Assembly (NCBI GenBank): GCA_030671165.1
Contig: DAOVAG010000065.1
Location: forward strand, 1 to 5,616
Length of the DNA: 5,616 nt
From: Candidatus Bathyarchaeota archaeon
Lineage (GTDB): Archaea; Thermoproteota; Bathyarchaeia; RBG-16-48-13; GCA-020355125
Direction: 5' to 3'
In this document: positions 1 through 5,616 of the stretch, in pieces
How the letters are laid out: each line of letters starts with the position of its first letter
Numbering within the stretch: position 1 is the stretch's first letter
Notes under the pieces: model-generated
Databases searched by the model: none
What the model was told of the DNA's origin: nothing
The model's input: the letters and a program-made list of their open reading frames with translations, nothing else
Program-made: the position numbers and the translations under genes

Positions 1-22
1 AAATTAGTAATATAAAGATAAG

Positions 23-49
23 TGTAAAGACCAAAGAATCATCTTTACA
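23..49. repeat. Small inverted repeat (8-bp arms)
   Basis: TGTAAAGA at 23-30 is the exact reverse complement of TCTTTACA at 42-49, with an 11-base loop. It could form a weak RNA hairpin at the end of an upstream transcript or be a dyad for a DNA-binding protein. No T-run follows it, so it is not a typical terminator. In AT-rich DNA an 8-bp match of this kind can arise by chance. Confidence 0.35.
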
Positions 50-203
50 TAATGTTTAAAAACAGCGTTAATATTGTTTGACAACGAGTAAACTTTAAAA
101 AATGTAGATTGATGCAATAGATTTAATAAATTTGAAATTAAAAAGAGCATCATCAGTCGAGTGAGATTAAAACTGGTGTAGATAGAATAAATTTAGTGAA
201 AAG

Positions 204-217
204 TATATATTTAAAAA
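204..217 (+). promoter_or_regulatory. Probable TATA box for the rps4 operon
   Basis: The stretch TATATATTTAAAAA resembles the archaeal TATA element bound by TBP. Archaeal transcription normally starts about 25 bases downstream of the box, which here falls close to the rps4 ATG at 242. The mRNA would then have almost no leader, which is common in archaea. The short GGGAG just before the ATG is too close to act as a good Shine-Dalgarno site, which fits a leaderless or near-leaderless start. The surrounding AT-richness lowers confidence in the exact box. Confidence 0.5.
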
Positions 218-241
218 ATATGATTTGGGGAATGGGAGTAA

Positions 242-817
242 ATGGGGGACCCTAGACGGCAAAGAAAGAAGTATGAAACTCCAAGATATCCATGGTCTAT
301 CGATAGGTTGGATCGTGAATTAAAACTGCTTGGTATATTTGGATTGAGAAATAAAAGAGAGTTATGGAGTCATTATTATACTCTTTCTAAATATCGAACA
401 TTGGCAAGGAATCTATTAGCCGAACCATTAGAAGAGAGGTCTAAACTGGAAAAGCAGCTTTTAAGTAAGCTCTTCTCTTTGAAAATTGTACCAGAAAACG
501 CAACTCTAGATACTATTTTAGACTTGTCTGTAGAACATATTCTTGAGAGAAGAATTCAAACTCTTGTTTACAAGAATGGTATGGCCAAAACTCCACTTCA
601 AGCTCGTCAGCTTATAACACATGGTCATGTATCTGTAAGGGGAAGAAAAGTTACATCGCCTAGTTACATTCTGAAAGCAGATGAAGAAGAATACTTGAAG
701 TATACTTCTGCTAGTGTATTCGCAAAAGATAAGAGTTTAATATGGGGGGAGACTTCCACTTTTCCTACTTCAACGATAGTTAAAGAGACTATTAAACAAG
801 GGGATGAGGCTAAATGA
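242..817 (+). CDS. rps4: 30S ribosomal protein uS4 (archaeal S4)
   Basis: uS4 is a primary 16S rRNA-binding protein that nucleates small-subunit assembly and lines the mRNA entry side of the ribosome. The 191-residue product starts with the archaeal/eukaryotic S4 signature [15 protein letters not shown]. An N-terminal helical region follows, including GLRNKRELW at residues 35-43. The S4 RNA-binding domain spans about residues 102-155, with the characteristic [20 protein letters not shown] and [13 protein letters not shown] segments. The last 25 or so residues are a variable tail. Length is normal for archaea. The ATG at 242 is the only sensible start, because an in-frame TAA lies directly before it (239-241). 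Its stop overlaps the start of rps11 by four bases (ATGA), implying translational coupling. The usual upstream partner uS13 is not present in the 241 bases before it. Confidence 0.97.
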   Translation: MGDPRRQRKKYETPRYPWSIDRLDRELKLLGIFGLRNKRELWSHYYTLSKYRTLARNLLAEPLEERSKLEKQLLSKLFSLKIVPENATLDTILDLSVEHILERRIQTLVYKNGMAKTPLQARQLITHGHVSVRGRKVTSPSYILKADEEEYLKYTSASVFAKDKSLIWGETSTFPTSTIVKETIKQGDEAK

Positions 818-1209
818 GTAGAAAAGGAGAAAAATGGGCAGTAGTAAACGTCTACTCTTCGTTTAACAATACTATCGTACACATCACGGACTTAACAGGA
901 GCGGAGACTATATCCATAAAATCAGGGGGTATGTTTGTAAAGGCTGACCGGTATGAATCCTCTCCATATGCTGCAATGCAAGCCGCGTCAAGTGCGGCTC
1001 AAACAGCAAAAGATAAAGGAATAACAGGTATTCACATAAAGGTTCGAGCGCCCGGTGGTTTAGGAAGTAAGACACCCGGTCCTGGAGCTCAACCGGCTAT
1101 TAGAGCTTTGGCTAGATCTGGTCTACGGATCGGTAGAATAGAAGAGGTTACACCTATTCCACATGATGGTTGTAGACGCCCTGGTGGTCGTAGAGGAAGA
1201 AGAGTATAA
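814..1209 (+). CDS. rps11: 30S ribosomal protein uS11
   Basis: uS11 sits on the platform of the small subunit near the 3' end of 16S rRNA, by the mRNA exit and E site. The 131-residue product is a typical archaeal S11. It has [13 protein letters not shown] at residues 17-29, [10 protein letters not shown] at 37-46, the glycine-rich [19 protein letters not shown] at about 77-95, [19 protein letters not shown] at 103-121 and a strongly basic glycine/arginine tail (GGRRGRR). The start ATG lies inside the end of rps4 (ATGA overlap). A purine-rich GATGAGG at 803-809, within the rps4 3' end, can serve as a Shine-Dalgarno site. The overlap with rps4 and the short gap to rpoD place it firmly in the operon. 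It appears somewhat richer in G+C than its flanks, as expected for a very conserved rRNA-binding protein. Confidence 0.98.
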   Translation: MSRKGEKWAVVNVYSSFNNTIVHITDLTGAETISIKSGGMFVKADRYESSPYAAMQAASSAAQTAKDKGITGIHIKVRAPGGLGSKTPGPGAQPAIRALARSGLRIGRIEEVTPIPHDGCRRPGGRRGRRV

Positions 1210-1216
1210 TCGTCCC

Positions 1217-1221
1217 GGGGT
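1217..1221 (+). promoter_or_regulatory. Shine-Dalgarno-like site deciding the rpoD TTG start
   Basis: GGGGT lies eight bases before the TTG at 1230. An in-frame stop (TAA, 1221-1223) sits between this site and the start, and no ATG or GTG occurs before the conserved N-terminus of subunit D. The TTG is therefore the only common start codon that keeps the full protein. The site lies in a short G/C cluster (CCCGGGG) that stands out in this AT-rich window. Confidence 0.5.
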
Positions 1222-1229
1222 AATATTTC

Positions 1230-2048
1230 TTGGAAGTTAGAATATTAGAAAAAGAGGGAAATTATTTAAGGTTCTTAATTAGTGGAATATCAACACCAAT
1301 AGCTAATGCTTTAAGGAGAATTATGATAGCTGAAGTCCCATCAATGGCTATAGAAGATGTGATCGTAATAGAAAACTCTTCACCAATGAATGATGAAATT
1401 CTAGCTCTTAGATTAGGATTGATCCCTCTAAAAACAGATTTAGACTCCTATTTTATCCCAGAAGAATGTACATGTCAAAGTGAGTTAGGATGTAATCAAT
1501 GTAGTGTAACACTTACTTTGGAAGCGAACGCAAATGAAGAGAACAGAACAGTATATTCAAGAGAATTGAAATCCACTAATCCAGACATCACTCCTGTTAG
1601 CGATAAAATCCCAATCTTAAAACTCGCTTACGGGCAGAGTGTTCGTTTAGAATGTTATGCTAGGTTGGGAAAAGGTAAAGTTCACACTAAATGGCAACCC
1701 GTTTCAGCATGTGCTTACAAATATGCTTCGGTGATACAGATAAACACGGAAAAATGTGATTTTTGTAGGCGATGTATTAAGGCTTGTCCTAAAAATATTT
1801 TGAACAAAGATAAAAAGAAAATTACTATTTTTGAGATTGAAAAATGTGATCTATGTAACGAATGTGTTATCGCCTGTCCAATTGACGCCATACAAGTCGA
1901 GAAGGTTAAAGATACTTTCATATTTATGATAGAATCAACAGGAGCCCTTACAACAGATCGTATAATATATGAAGCAAATAAAATATTGATAAATAAAACA
2001 AATGATTTCCAAGAACAACTACTGAATATTAAATCAGGAGAAATATAG
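1230..2048 (+). CDS. rpoD: DNA-directed RNA polymerase subunit D (Rpo3), ferredoxin-domain form
   Basis: Subunit D is the archaeal counterpart of eukaryotic Rpb3/AC40 and bacterial alpha. It pairs with subunit L to form the platform on which the polymerase assembles. The 272-residue product has the dimerisation domain signature in ANALRRIMIAEVPSMAIEDV (residues 25-44) and RLGLIPLKTD (61-70). Residues 80-91 carry Cys80, Cys82, Cys88 and Cys91 (CxC-x5-CxxC), placed like the zinc site of Rpb3. An inserted ferredoxin-like domain at about 171-222 has two complete CxxCxxCxxxCP motifs: Cys176/179/182/186 and Cys206/209/212/216. This predicts two 4Fe-4S clusters. The chain then returns to the dimerisation fold with FIFMIESTGAL (230-240). 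Translation appears to start at TTG 1230 with a GGGGT site upstream. It follows rps11 by 20 bases and precedes rpl18e by 2. The number of clusters and their occupancy are inferred from motifs. Confidence 0.96.
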   Translation: MEVRILEKEGNYLRFLISGISTPIANALRRIMIAEVPSMAIEDVIVIENSSPMNDEILALRLGLIPLKTDLDSYFIPEECTCQSELGCNQCSVTLTLEANANEENRTVYSRELKSTNPDITPVSDKIPILKLAYGQSVRLECYARLGKGKVHTKWQPVSACAYKYASVIQINTEKCDFCRRCIKACPKNILNKDKKKITIFEIEKCDLCNECVIACPIDAIQVEKVKDTFIFMIESTGALTTDRIIYEANKILINKTNDFQEQLLNIKSGEI

Positions 2049-2050
2049 TA

Positions 2051-2404
2051 ATGCGAAGTACTAATCCAGAAGTTTTTACGATTATACGATGTTTAAAGAA
2101 GAAGTCTAATGAGACAGGGGTAGCTCTATGGACTGTTCTAGCGAAGAAATTTGAAAAATCGAAGCATACACGTGTATCCGTAAATTTGAGTAGAATTAAT
2201 AGATATACAGATGAAGATGAAAAAGTGATTGTTCCGGGAAAAGTGCTAGGAACTGGAGCTTTGGAACATAAAATCTTTATTGCGGCTTTTAGTTTTTCAA
2301 AAGAAGCAAGAAGAAAAATTGAAAAGATTGGTGGAGAGTGTCTAACCATCCCACACATCGTAGAAAAATATCCTAAAGGTTCGGGGATAAAAATCATCGG
2401 GTAA
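2051..2404 (+). CDS. rpl18e: 50S ribosomal protein eL18 (archaeal L18e)
   Basis: eL18 is a large-subunit protein found in archaea and eukaryotes but not in bacteria. It is distantly related to bacterial uL15 and binds 23S rRNA. The 117-residue product has the family's N-terminus (STNPEVFTIIRCLKKKS, residues 3-19), VSVNLSRINRYT (42-53), VIVPGKVLGTGAL (59-71), the ALA-like IAAFSFSKEAR segment (77-87) and the conserved C-terminal GSGIKIIG (110-117). Length is normal. The ATG at 2051 is only two bases after the rpoD stop. A good Shine-Dalgarno site, GGAG at 2037-2040, lies inside the end of rpoD, so the two genes are surely co-transcribed. In most archaea the next gene would be rpl13; here a 90-base gap and then rps9 follow. 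Confidence 0.96.
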   Translation: MRSTNPEVFTIIRCLKKKSNETGVALWTVLAKKFEKSKHTRVSVNLSRINRYTDEDEKVIVPGKVLGTGALEHKIFIAAFSFSKEARRKIEKIGGECLTIPHIVEKYPKGSGIKIIG

Positions 2405-2494
2405 TTGAATACTGTAAAAATAAAAAGATAAATGATAATCACTACAATAAAGAGAACCAACATTATTAGTTGACCATTCATAGGTGAAAAAAAC
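2405..2494 (+). promoter_or_regulatory. rpl18e-rps9 spacer with rps9 ribosome-binding site; rpl13 absent
   Basis: This 90-base spacer is too short for uL13, and I see no remnant of one when it is translated in three frames. AGGTGA at 2482-2487 is a strong match to the archaeal Shine-Dalgarno sequence and lies seven bases before the rps9 ATG. The A-rich stretch around 2414-2430 could act as a weak TATA element giving rps9 its own transcription start, but no clear terminator for the upstream genes is present, so read-through is just as likely. Confidence 0.55.
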
Positions 2495-2905
2495 ATGGTT
2501 ATAAATAGGAAACCATTCGTAACAAGCGGAAAAAGGAAAACTGCTATCGCTCGTGCAACCTTTCGATCTGGAAAGGGAAGGATTAGAGTGAATAAAATTC
2601 CCATTGAGATAGTGACTCCTGAGATTTCTCGAATAAAAATATTGGACCCAATTCAACTCTCAGGAGATGTTTGTAAAGATATTGACATTGACATCAAAGT
2701 TAAAGGTGGAGGATTTATGAGCCAAGCAGAAGCTGTTAGAATGGCTATAGCAAGAGGTATCGTTAAGTGGTCTAAGCAATCAATAATAAAAAAGAGATTC
2801 CTTGACTATGATAGAACAATGTTAAGTGGCGATTCCCGTAGAAAAGAGTCTAAAAAGTTCGGTGGACCCAGAGCTAGAACGAGAAAACAGAAATCCTATA
2901 GGTAG
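2495..2905 (+). CDS. rps9: 30S ribosomal protein uS9
   Basis: uS9 sits in the head of the small subunit, and its C-terminal arginine reaches the anticodon region of P-site tRNA. The 136-residue product has the family signature throughout: [22 protein letters not shown] (residues 12-33), a glycine-rich [20 protein letters not shown] (69-88), [14 protein letters not shown] (102-115), and the basic tail KKFGGPRAR followed by the canonical C-terminal KSYR (133-136). Length is typical of archaea. The ATG at 2495 is chosen because AGGTGA lies at the right distance upstream and the N-terminus fits the family. It is 90 bases from rpl18e and is the last recognisable gene of the cluster. The expected downstream neighbour RpoN (a short zinc-binding polymerase subunit) does not follow, and T-rich terminator-like sequence comes soon after the stop. 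Confidence 0.97.
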   Translation: MVINRKPFVTSGKRKTAIARATFRSGKGRIRVNKIPIEIVTPEISRIKILDPIQLSGDVCKDIDIDIKVKGGGFMSQAEAVRMAIARGIVKWSKQSIIKKRFLDYDRTMLSGDSRRKESKKFGGPRARTRKQKSYR

Positions 2906-2923
2906 AACATAAATGGGATGGTA

Positions 2924-2941
2924 AAAAAACATTAGTTTTTT
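2924..2941 (+). terminator. Weak A/T hairpin after rps9
   Basis: AAAAAAC at 2924-2930 and GTTTTTT at 2935-2941 are perfect complements separated by a four-base ATTA loop, 18 bases after the rps9 stop. The stem has only one G-C pair. In archaea the T-rich run is itself the main termination signal, so this could be a first terminator for the ribosomal operon. It would also work in reverse. Confidence 0.4.
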
Positions 2942-2992
2942 GATTATGCTCTTGTAATATTGATCAGAAGATTCGGTAAGAGGTTTTGTTGC

Positions 2993-3004
2993 TTTTTCTT
3001 TTTT
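2993..3004 (+). terminator. T-rich archaeal-type terminator downstream of rps9
   Basis: TTTTTCTTTTTT about 90 bases after the rps9 stop, preceded by GGTTTTGTTGC, is the strongest T-tract on the + strand in this part of the window. Archaeal RNA polymerase terminates at runs of T in the non-template strand without needing a hairpin. This is the best candidate for the end of the operon transcript. Confidence 0.5.
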
Positions 3005-3034
3005 AGATTAGAAGAGAAAAGCTGTGCTCAATTC

Positions 3035-3044
3035 TTTATATAAA
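3035..3044. promoter_or_regulatory. Palindromic TATA-like element in the spacer
   Basis: TTTATATAAA is a perfect palindrome and a very close match to the archaeal TATA consensus. It lies just after the T-rich terminator, with no open reading frame at the expected distance on either strand. If it is real, it would start a non-coding transcript. It may be coincidence in AT-rich DNA. Confidence 0.3.
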
Positions 3045-3281
3045 AATGTAACATAAATTGAGATAGAAATTAATAATTAACAATGGTAATTTTATTATTT
3101 CTTTAACGTTCAATATTATTGTTCATTATCGTATTGTAATCCAAGAGTATTGTTACAAATGGATTTCGATATAAAGAGAGGGATAAGTTTTTAGTTGTGA
3201 TATACAAGTTTTTCTTCTAGCGTCTGTTCCATATTTGATTATTGCTAAGATATTCGTTTATTACATGATGTATAGAGGGGC

Positions 3282-3299
3282 TGATTATTCTGGTTATTC
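3282..3299 (+). repeat. Two tandem near-identical 9-base units
   Basis: TGATTATTC is followed directly by TGGTTATTC, with one mismatch. The pair is flanked by CTGA at 3281-3284 and 3299-3302. It is too short to be assigned to any repeat family, and no further copies are seen in this window. Confidence 0.3.
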
Positions 3300-4008
3300 T
3301 GAAAGTTCACCTGTATTATTTTGAGAAGAGGGTGTGAGGAGTGTCAAAAATGATAATTTTATATTAAATAGTTTAACATTTAGTGTGATACTTCATCTCC
3401 AATAAAAATCAAAGATATAAGTTCATGATTTACAGTACTAGCTATTTTTATATTTTTTTATAAAGACGATAATATTCATCTTCTCTGATTCTATTTTCTG
3501 TAAACATACTGTTTGAGAAAAAAATTATCTTCAAACTATTTATCAGGATCAAACGATCATGAGGGAGGATAAAGAATAAGCTCATAAACAATATCAAAGA
3601 TCTTAGATTTTTAGTTCTAATCCTTACCCTTCCAACGAGCATAACGTTAAATTCTACTACTCTTCAAAATACGTCTGCAATAAGTTTTCTTAGAAATACT
3701 CCAAGGTCACATTTCAGATGAGTGAAAATTTGTATAAATGAAGGTCATATCTCTGGTAAGAAGATCATATTAACAAGTATGTATCTGGGAGTTGATAGTA
3801 AGGATTGGTAATGTAAATAAATGCATTTATCATTTAATTAAAAGAAATGGGATTATGGTGTTACTATTAAGTAGCTTTTAGTAATACGATAGATGAATTC
3901 ATGATGATAATTTATCTTTTTCATTAGTAATATTTATAGTCTTTAACTCTTGTTTTAACATTAAACTATAACTAATCGCTAAAATATAAGTCTGGTCAAA
4001 GAAAACAA

Positions 4009-4016
4009 GTATAAAG
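4009..4016 (+). promoter_or_regulatory. Possible TATA box for the SMC-like gene
   Basis: GTATAAAG lies about 65-70 bases before the start of the SMC-like gene. Initiation about 25 bases downstream would give a leader of roughly 40-45 bases that includes the GAGGAG ribosome-binding site. A second AT-rich element at about 4045-4053 is too close, since it would place the start after the ribosome-binding site. Confidence 0.3.
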
Positions 4017-4063
4017 ATGGAAATTCATGGATTTTAGGTATAGTCAATTATACAGTAGATAAT

Positions 4064-4069
4064 GAGGAG
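4064..4069 (+). promoter_or_regulatory. Shine-Dalgarno site fixing the SMC-like gene's TTG start
   Basis: GAGGAG lies 11 bases before the TTG at 4081. An in-frame TGA at 4063-4065 closes the frame upstream. The only start candidates are therefore this TTG and codons further in, such as ATG 4111. The later ATG would remove the conserved first beta-strand (ISDIILENF), so the TTG is preferred. Confidence 0.6.
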
Positions 4070-4080
4070 CTGATTCTTTT

Positions 4081-5616
4081 TTGATAAGTGATATAATATT
4101 GGAAAATTTCATGTCTTATGAGTATGCTAGGATACCGCTTAATTTAGGTTTGAACTTAGTATGTGGACCGAATGGATCTGGAAAATCATCCATACTTTTA
4201 GCAATTTCGGTTGTGCTAGGCCAAGCTTACACGGAGAGAGGTAGAAAATTTAGTGATATGATTCGCTGGGGAGAAGACACGGCTCGAGTAACACTAACTT
4301 TTGATAATAAAGTAAAAGATGGCACTAGACCTATACCATCTTTTGATACCGATTATCTCCGGCTTTCTCGGTACTTAAAAAAGGATGGAAATTATTGGTT
4401 TCAAGCAAATTTTAAAACTATAACTAAAAGTGAAGTAGTTGACCTCCTTTCAGAATTAGGGATAAATCCAGATAATATGTTGATTATTATGCATCAACAT
4501 ATGATGATGGAGTTTGGTGTCACGACAGCTCAACAGAAATTAATGATGGTAGAAGAAGCAGTGGGATTCAAGAAGTATAGGGAAAATCTCTTCGATGCCC
4601 AAGATAAATTAACTCAAGTCTTAAGTGAAGAAGAATCCATAGCTAATCTACTCAAGAATGCAGAACAGACCTTAAACTATTGGAAAGAGGAATATGATAG
4701 ATATCTGCAAAGAGAAGACCTGCTTTTAAAGAGAAATTATCTTGAACGTGAGCTTGCTTGGGCTAGATTGATTAAACATGAGAGGATTGTTGAGGCGTGG
4801 GAGGGAAGGATTGATAGAAAAAAAGAGGAATTGTCTAAAAAAGATAGGGATATGAATGTAACAATAGAGCTACTAAAAGAGTGGAAAGAGAAGCTTATCA
4901 AACTACGTTTCGAACAAAGTGAGGTTTACAATGATCTTCTTGTGTTGGAGAGAAATAAGATAGGGATTGATGAAAAAATTGAAAATTTGAATAAAATTCT
5001 AAAGAATATTCATAATCATGAAAAAATTATTCATAATGGTTTCGATGTTCAAGTAGTTTTATCAGAAACGGATAATAAAGATGTTTTTATAAAAAATCTT
5101 CGAGAAAAAACACTCTTCGAAACTTCCATTTTGGAAAATATATATTCTAAAATAAGCAATCGCTCTGAATCAATACAAACATTGGAGAGAAGTCTTAGTG
5201 AACTTCAAACAAATGCTCAACAGTTCAAATATGAAGCTGATGAGCAAGAAAATGAAAAAGCAATACTTGAAAAATTAATCAAGGATCAAGAAATAAAAAA
5301 TATAGTTTTGCAACAGAAAAGAAATACACTTAGTCAACTTTTAACCGTGATAAATCAAAATGAATCTATGCTCGAAATTTGGGATGAACTAGCAGAAAAA
5401 ATGAAATGGGAAGAAGCTCGAAAAGAGAGTTTAGAAAAGGAATTGGGGAAATTAATAATGATCATACCATACACTATAGAAATCAAACCGATGGATGATC
5501 CTATGAAATTAGCTGAGAATATTTTACATCGACTACAGTCTGAAATTGAAACAAGAAAGCTCATAGGAGAACAAATCAAGAAGATAAATACATCTGCACA
5601 GTCTTTGACTGATGAA
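4081..5616 (+). CDS. SMC/Rad50-type ATPase, N-terminal half (partial)
   Basis: The frame is open for 512 codons to the window edge, so the C-terminal half is missing. The N-terminal head has the SMC-family first strand (ISDIILENFMSYE), a perfect Walker A GPNGSGKS at residues 29-36 (Lys35), FSDMIRWGEDTARVTLTF at 57-74 and a Q-loop glutamine at 139 (MHQHMM). It ends in AQQKLMMVEEAVGFKKYREN, the usual link from head to coiled coil (about 150-169). A long charged helical region, probably coiled coil, fills the rest, with breaks near 314-334 and a proline-bearing break at 461-475 (Pro463, 470, 474). Apart from Cys28 I see no cysteine, so no Rad50 zinc hook appears in this part. The signature motif, Walker B and hinge would lie beyond the edge. 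Proteins of this type bind and tether DNA in chromosome organisation or repair. The 'IRWG...A.V.L.F' stretch resembles Smc5/6 or Rad50-like members more than canonical SMC. The exact subfamily is uncertain. Confidence 0.88.
   Translation, partial: MISDIILENFMSYEYARIPLNLGLNLVCGPNGSGKSSILLAISVVLGQAYTERGRKFSDMIRWGEDTARVTLTFDNKVKDGTRPIPSFDTDYLRLSRYLKKDGNYWFQANFKTITKSEVVDLLSELGINPDNMLIIMHQHMMMEFGVTTAQQKLMMVEEAVGFKKYRENLFDAQDKLTQVLSEEESIANLLKNAEQTLNYWKEEYDRYLQREDLLLKRNYLERELAWARLIKHERIVEAWEGRIDRKKEELSKKDRDMNVTIELLKEWKEKLIKLRFEQSEVYNDLLVLERNKIGIDEKIENLNKILKNIHNHEKIIHNGFDVQVVLSETDNKDVFIKNLREKTLFETSILENIYSKISNRSESIQTLERSLSELQTNAQQFKYEADEQENEKAILEKLIKDQEIKNIVLQQKRNTLSQLLTVINQNESMLEIWDELAEKMKWEEARKESLEKELGKLIMIIPYTIEIKPMDDPMKLAENILHRLQSEIETRKLIGEQIKKINTSAQSLTDE

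Larger units (their letters stand above)
1..241. other. Non-coding region upstream of rps4
   Basis: No gene is supported here. One frame is open from the left edge to a TAA at 57-59 and could be the last 18 codons of an upstream gene, but its residues match no family I recognise and are not like the end of uS13, the usual neighbour upstream of uS4 in archaea. Minus-strand starts near the left edge hit stops quickly. The stretch is very AT-rich and holds a small inverted repeat (23-49) and a TATA-like box (204-217). Its length and content suggest that transcription of the ribosomal operon starts within it rather than reading through from a tightly linked upstream gene. Confidence 0.6.
2906..4080. 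other. Long intergenic region with no supported gene
   Basis: About 1.2 kb between rps9 and the SMC-like gene holds no protein-coding gene that I can defend. All plus-strand frames are broken by frequent stops. The only sizeable open frame is a minus-strand one of 64 codons (3448-3642) with no family resemblance and no clear ribosome-binding site. I looked for tRNA T-loop motifs, 5S rRNA, SRP RNA, RNase P RNA and C/D-box pairs and found none convincing. It contains terminator-like T-runs near its left end, a palindromic TATA-like element at 3035-3044, a short tandem 9-base repeat at 3282-3299 and other weak hairpins. It may hold an unrecognised RNA gene, a decayed gene or simply spacer. Long spacers occur in some low-GC Thaumarchaeota. 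Confidence 0.6.

Noticed and set aside
664..882. Minus-strand open frame across the rps4-rps11 junction
   Set aside because: Antisense to two conserved, overlapping genes, with no family resemblance.
1715..1921. Minus-strand open frame opposite the ferredoxin domain of rpoD
   Set aside because: A shadow of the two cysteine-rich repeats; the plus-strand protein explains the sequence fully.
2029..2604. Long minus-strand open frame (191 codons) with hydrophobic segments opposite eL18, the spacer and uS9
   Set aside because: It lies antisense to two clearly real ribosomal protein genes, its composition reflects the complement of their basic, AT-rich codons, and it matches no family.
3265..3302. 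Possible C/D-box guide RNA (ATGATGT followed by CTGA at 3281 and 3299)
   Set aside because: The C box is imperfect, there is no C' box, and the total length of about 38 bases is too short for a normal C/D RNA.
3548..3567. Strong Shine-Dalgarno-like GAGGGAGG with a nearby GATC-AAAC-GATC repeat
   Set aside because: No start codon or open frame follows at the correct distance on the + strand.
3448..3642. Minus-strand open frame of 64 codons in the long spacer, with a hydrophobic middle that could be one membrane helix
   Set aside because: No recognisable family, no clear ribosome-binding site, and of a length expected by chance in a kilobase of AT-rich DNA. Conservation in relatives would revive it.
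3901..3907. Perfect C-box sequence ATGATGA in the spacer
   Set aside because: No CTGA D box follows at a usable distance; the next one is about 165 bases away.
5355..5579. Minus-strand open frame inside the SMC-like gene
   Set aside because: Antisense shadow of the coiled-coil coding region; serine-rich and low in complexity.

Overview
The window is archaeal. It carries a run of ribosomal protein and RNA polymerase genes in the archaeal order: uS4 (rps4), uS11 (rps11), RNA polymerase subunit D (rpoD/rpo3), eL18 (rpl18e) and uS9 (rps9). eL18 and a subunit D with an inserted ferredoxin domain point to Archaea rather than Bacteria. The DNA is AT-rich and several genes have Shine-Dalgarno-like sites. 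Two genes appear to start at TTG. The protein style fits the TACK side of Archaea, and a low-GC member of Nitrososphaerota/Thaumarchaeota with long spacers is my best guess. That placement is an inference, not a demonstration.

Layout, all genes on the + strand: 1-241 is a non-coding leader region with a TATA-like box just upstream of rps4. From 242 to 2905 lies the tight operon rps4-rps11-rpoD-rpl18e, with a 4-base overlap and gaps of 20 and 2 bases. A 90-base gap follows, then rps9. T-rich terminator-like sequence follows rps9 (about 2924-3004). From 2906 to 4080 there is about 1.2 kb in which I can support no gene. From 4081 to the window edge runs the N-terminal half of a large SMC/Rad50-type ATPase, cut off by the end of the window.

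The first five genes supply the translation and transcription machinery: three small-subunit proteins, one large-subunit protein and one polymerase assembly subunit. They are probably co-transcribed, though rps9 could have its own start. The SMC-like gene is separated by the long spacer and has its own Shine-Dalgarno site, so it is probably an independent unit concerned with chromosome structure or DNA repair.

The main oddities are these. uL13, which normally lies between eL18 and uS9 in archaea, is missing. The usual neighbours uS13 (upstream) and RpoN (downstream) are not seen. Subunit D has two complete 4Fe-4S motifs plus a separate four-cysteine, zinc-type site. The long spacer is unexplained. 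The SMC-like ATPase looks closer to the Smc5/6/Rad50 style than to canonical SMC. I found no CRISPR array, tRNA, rRNA, insertion sequence or defence system.
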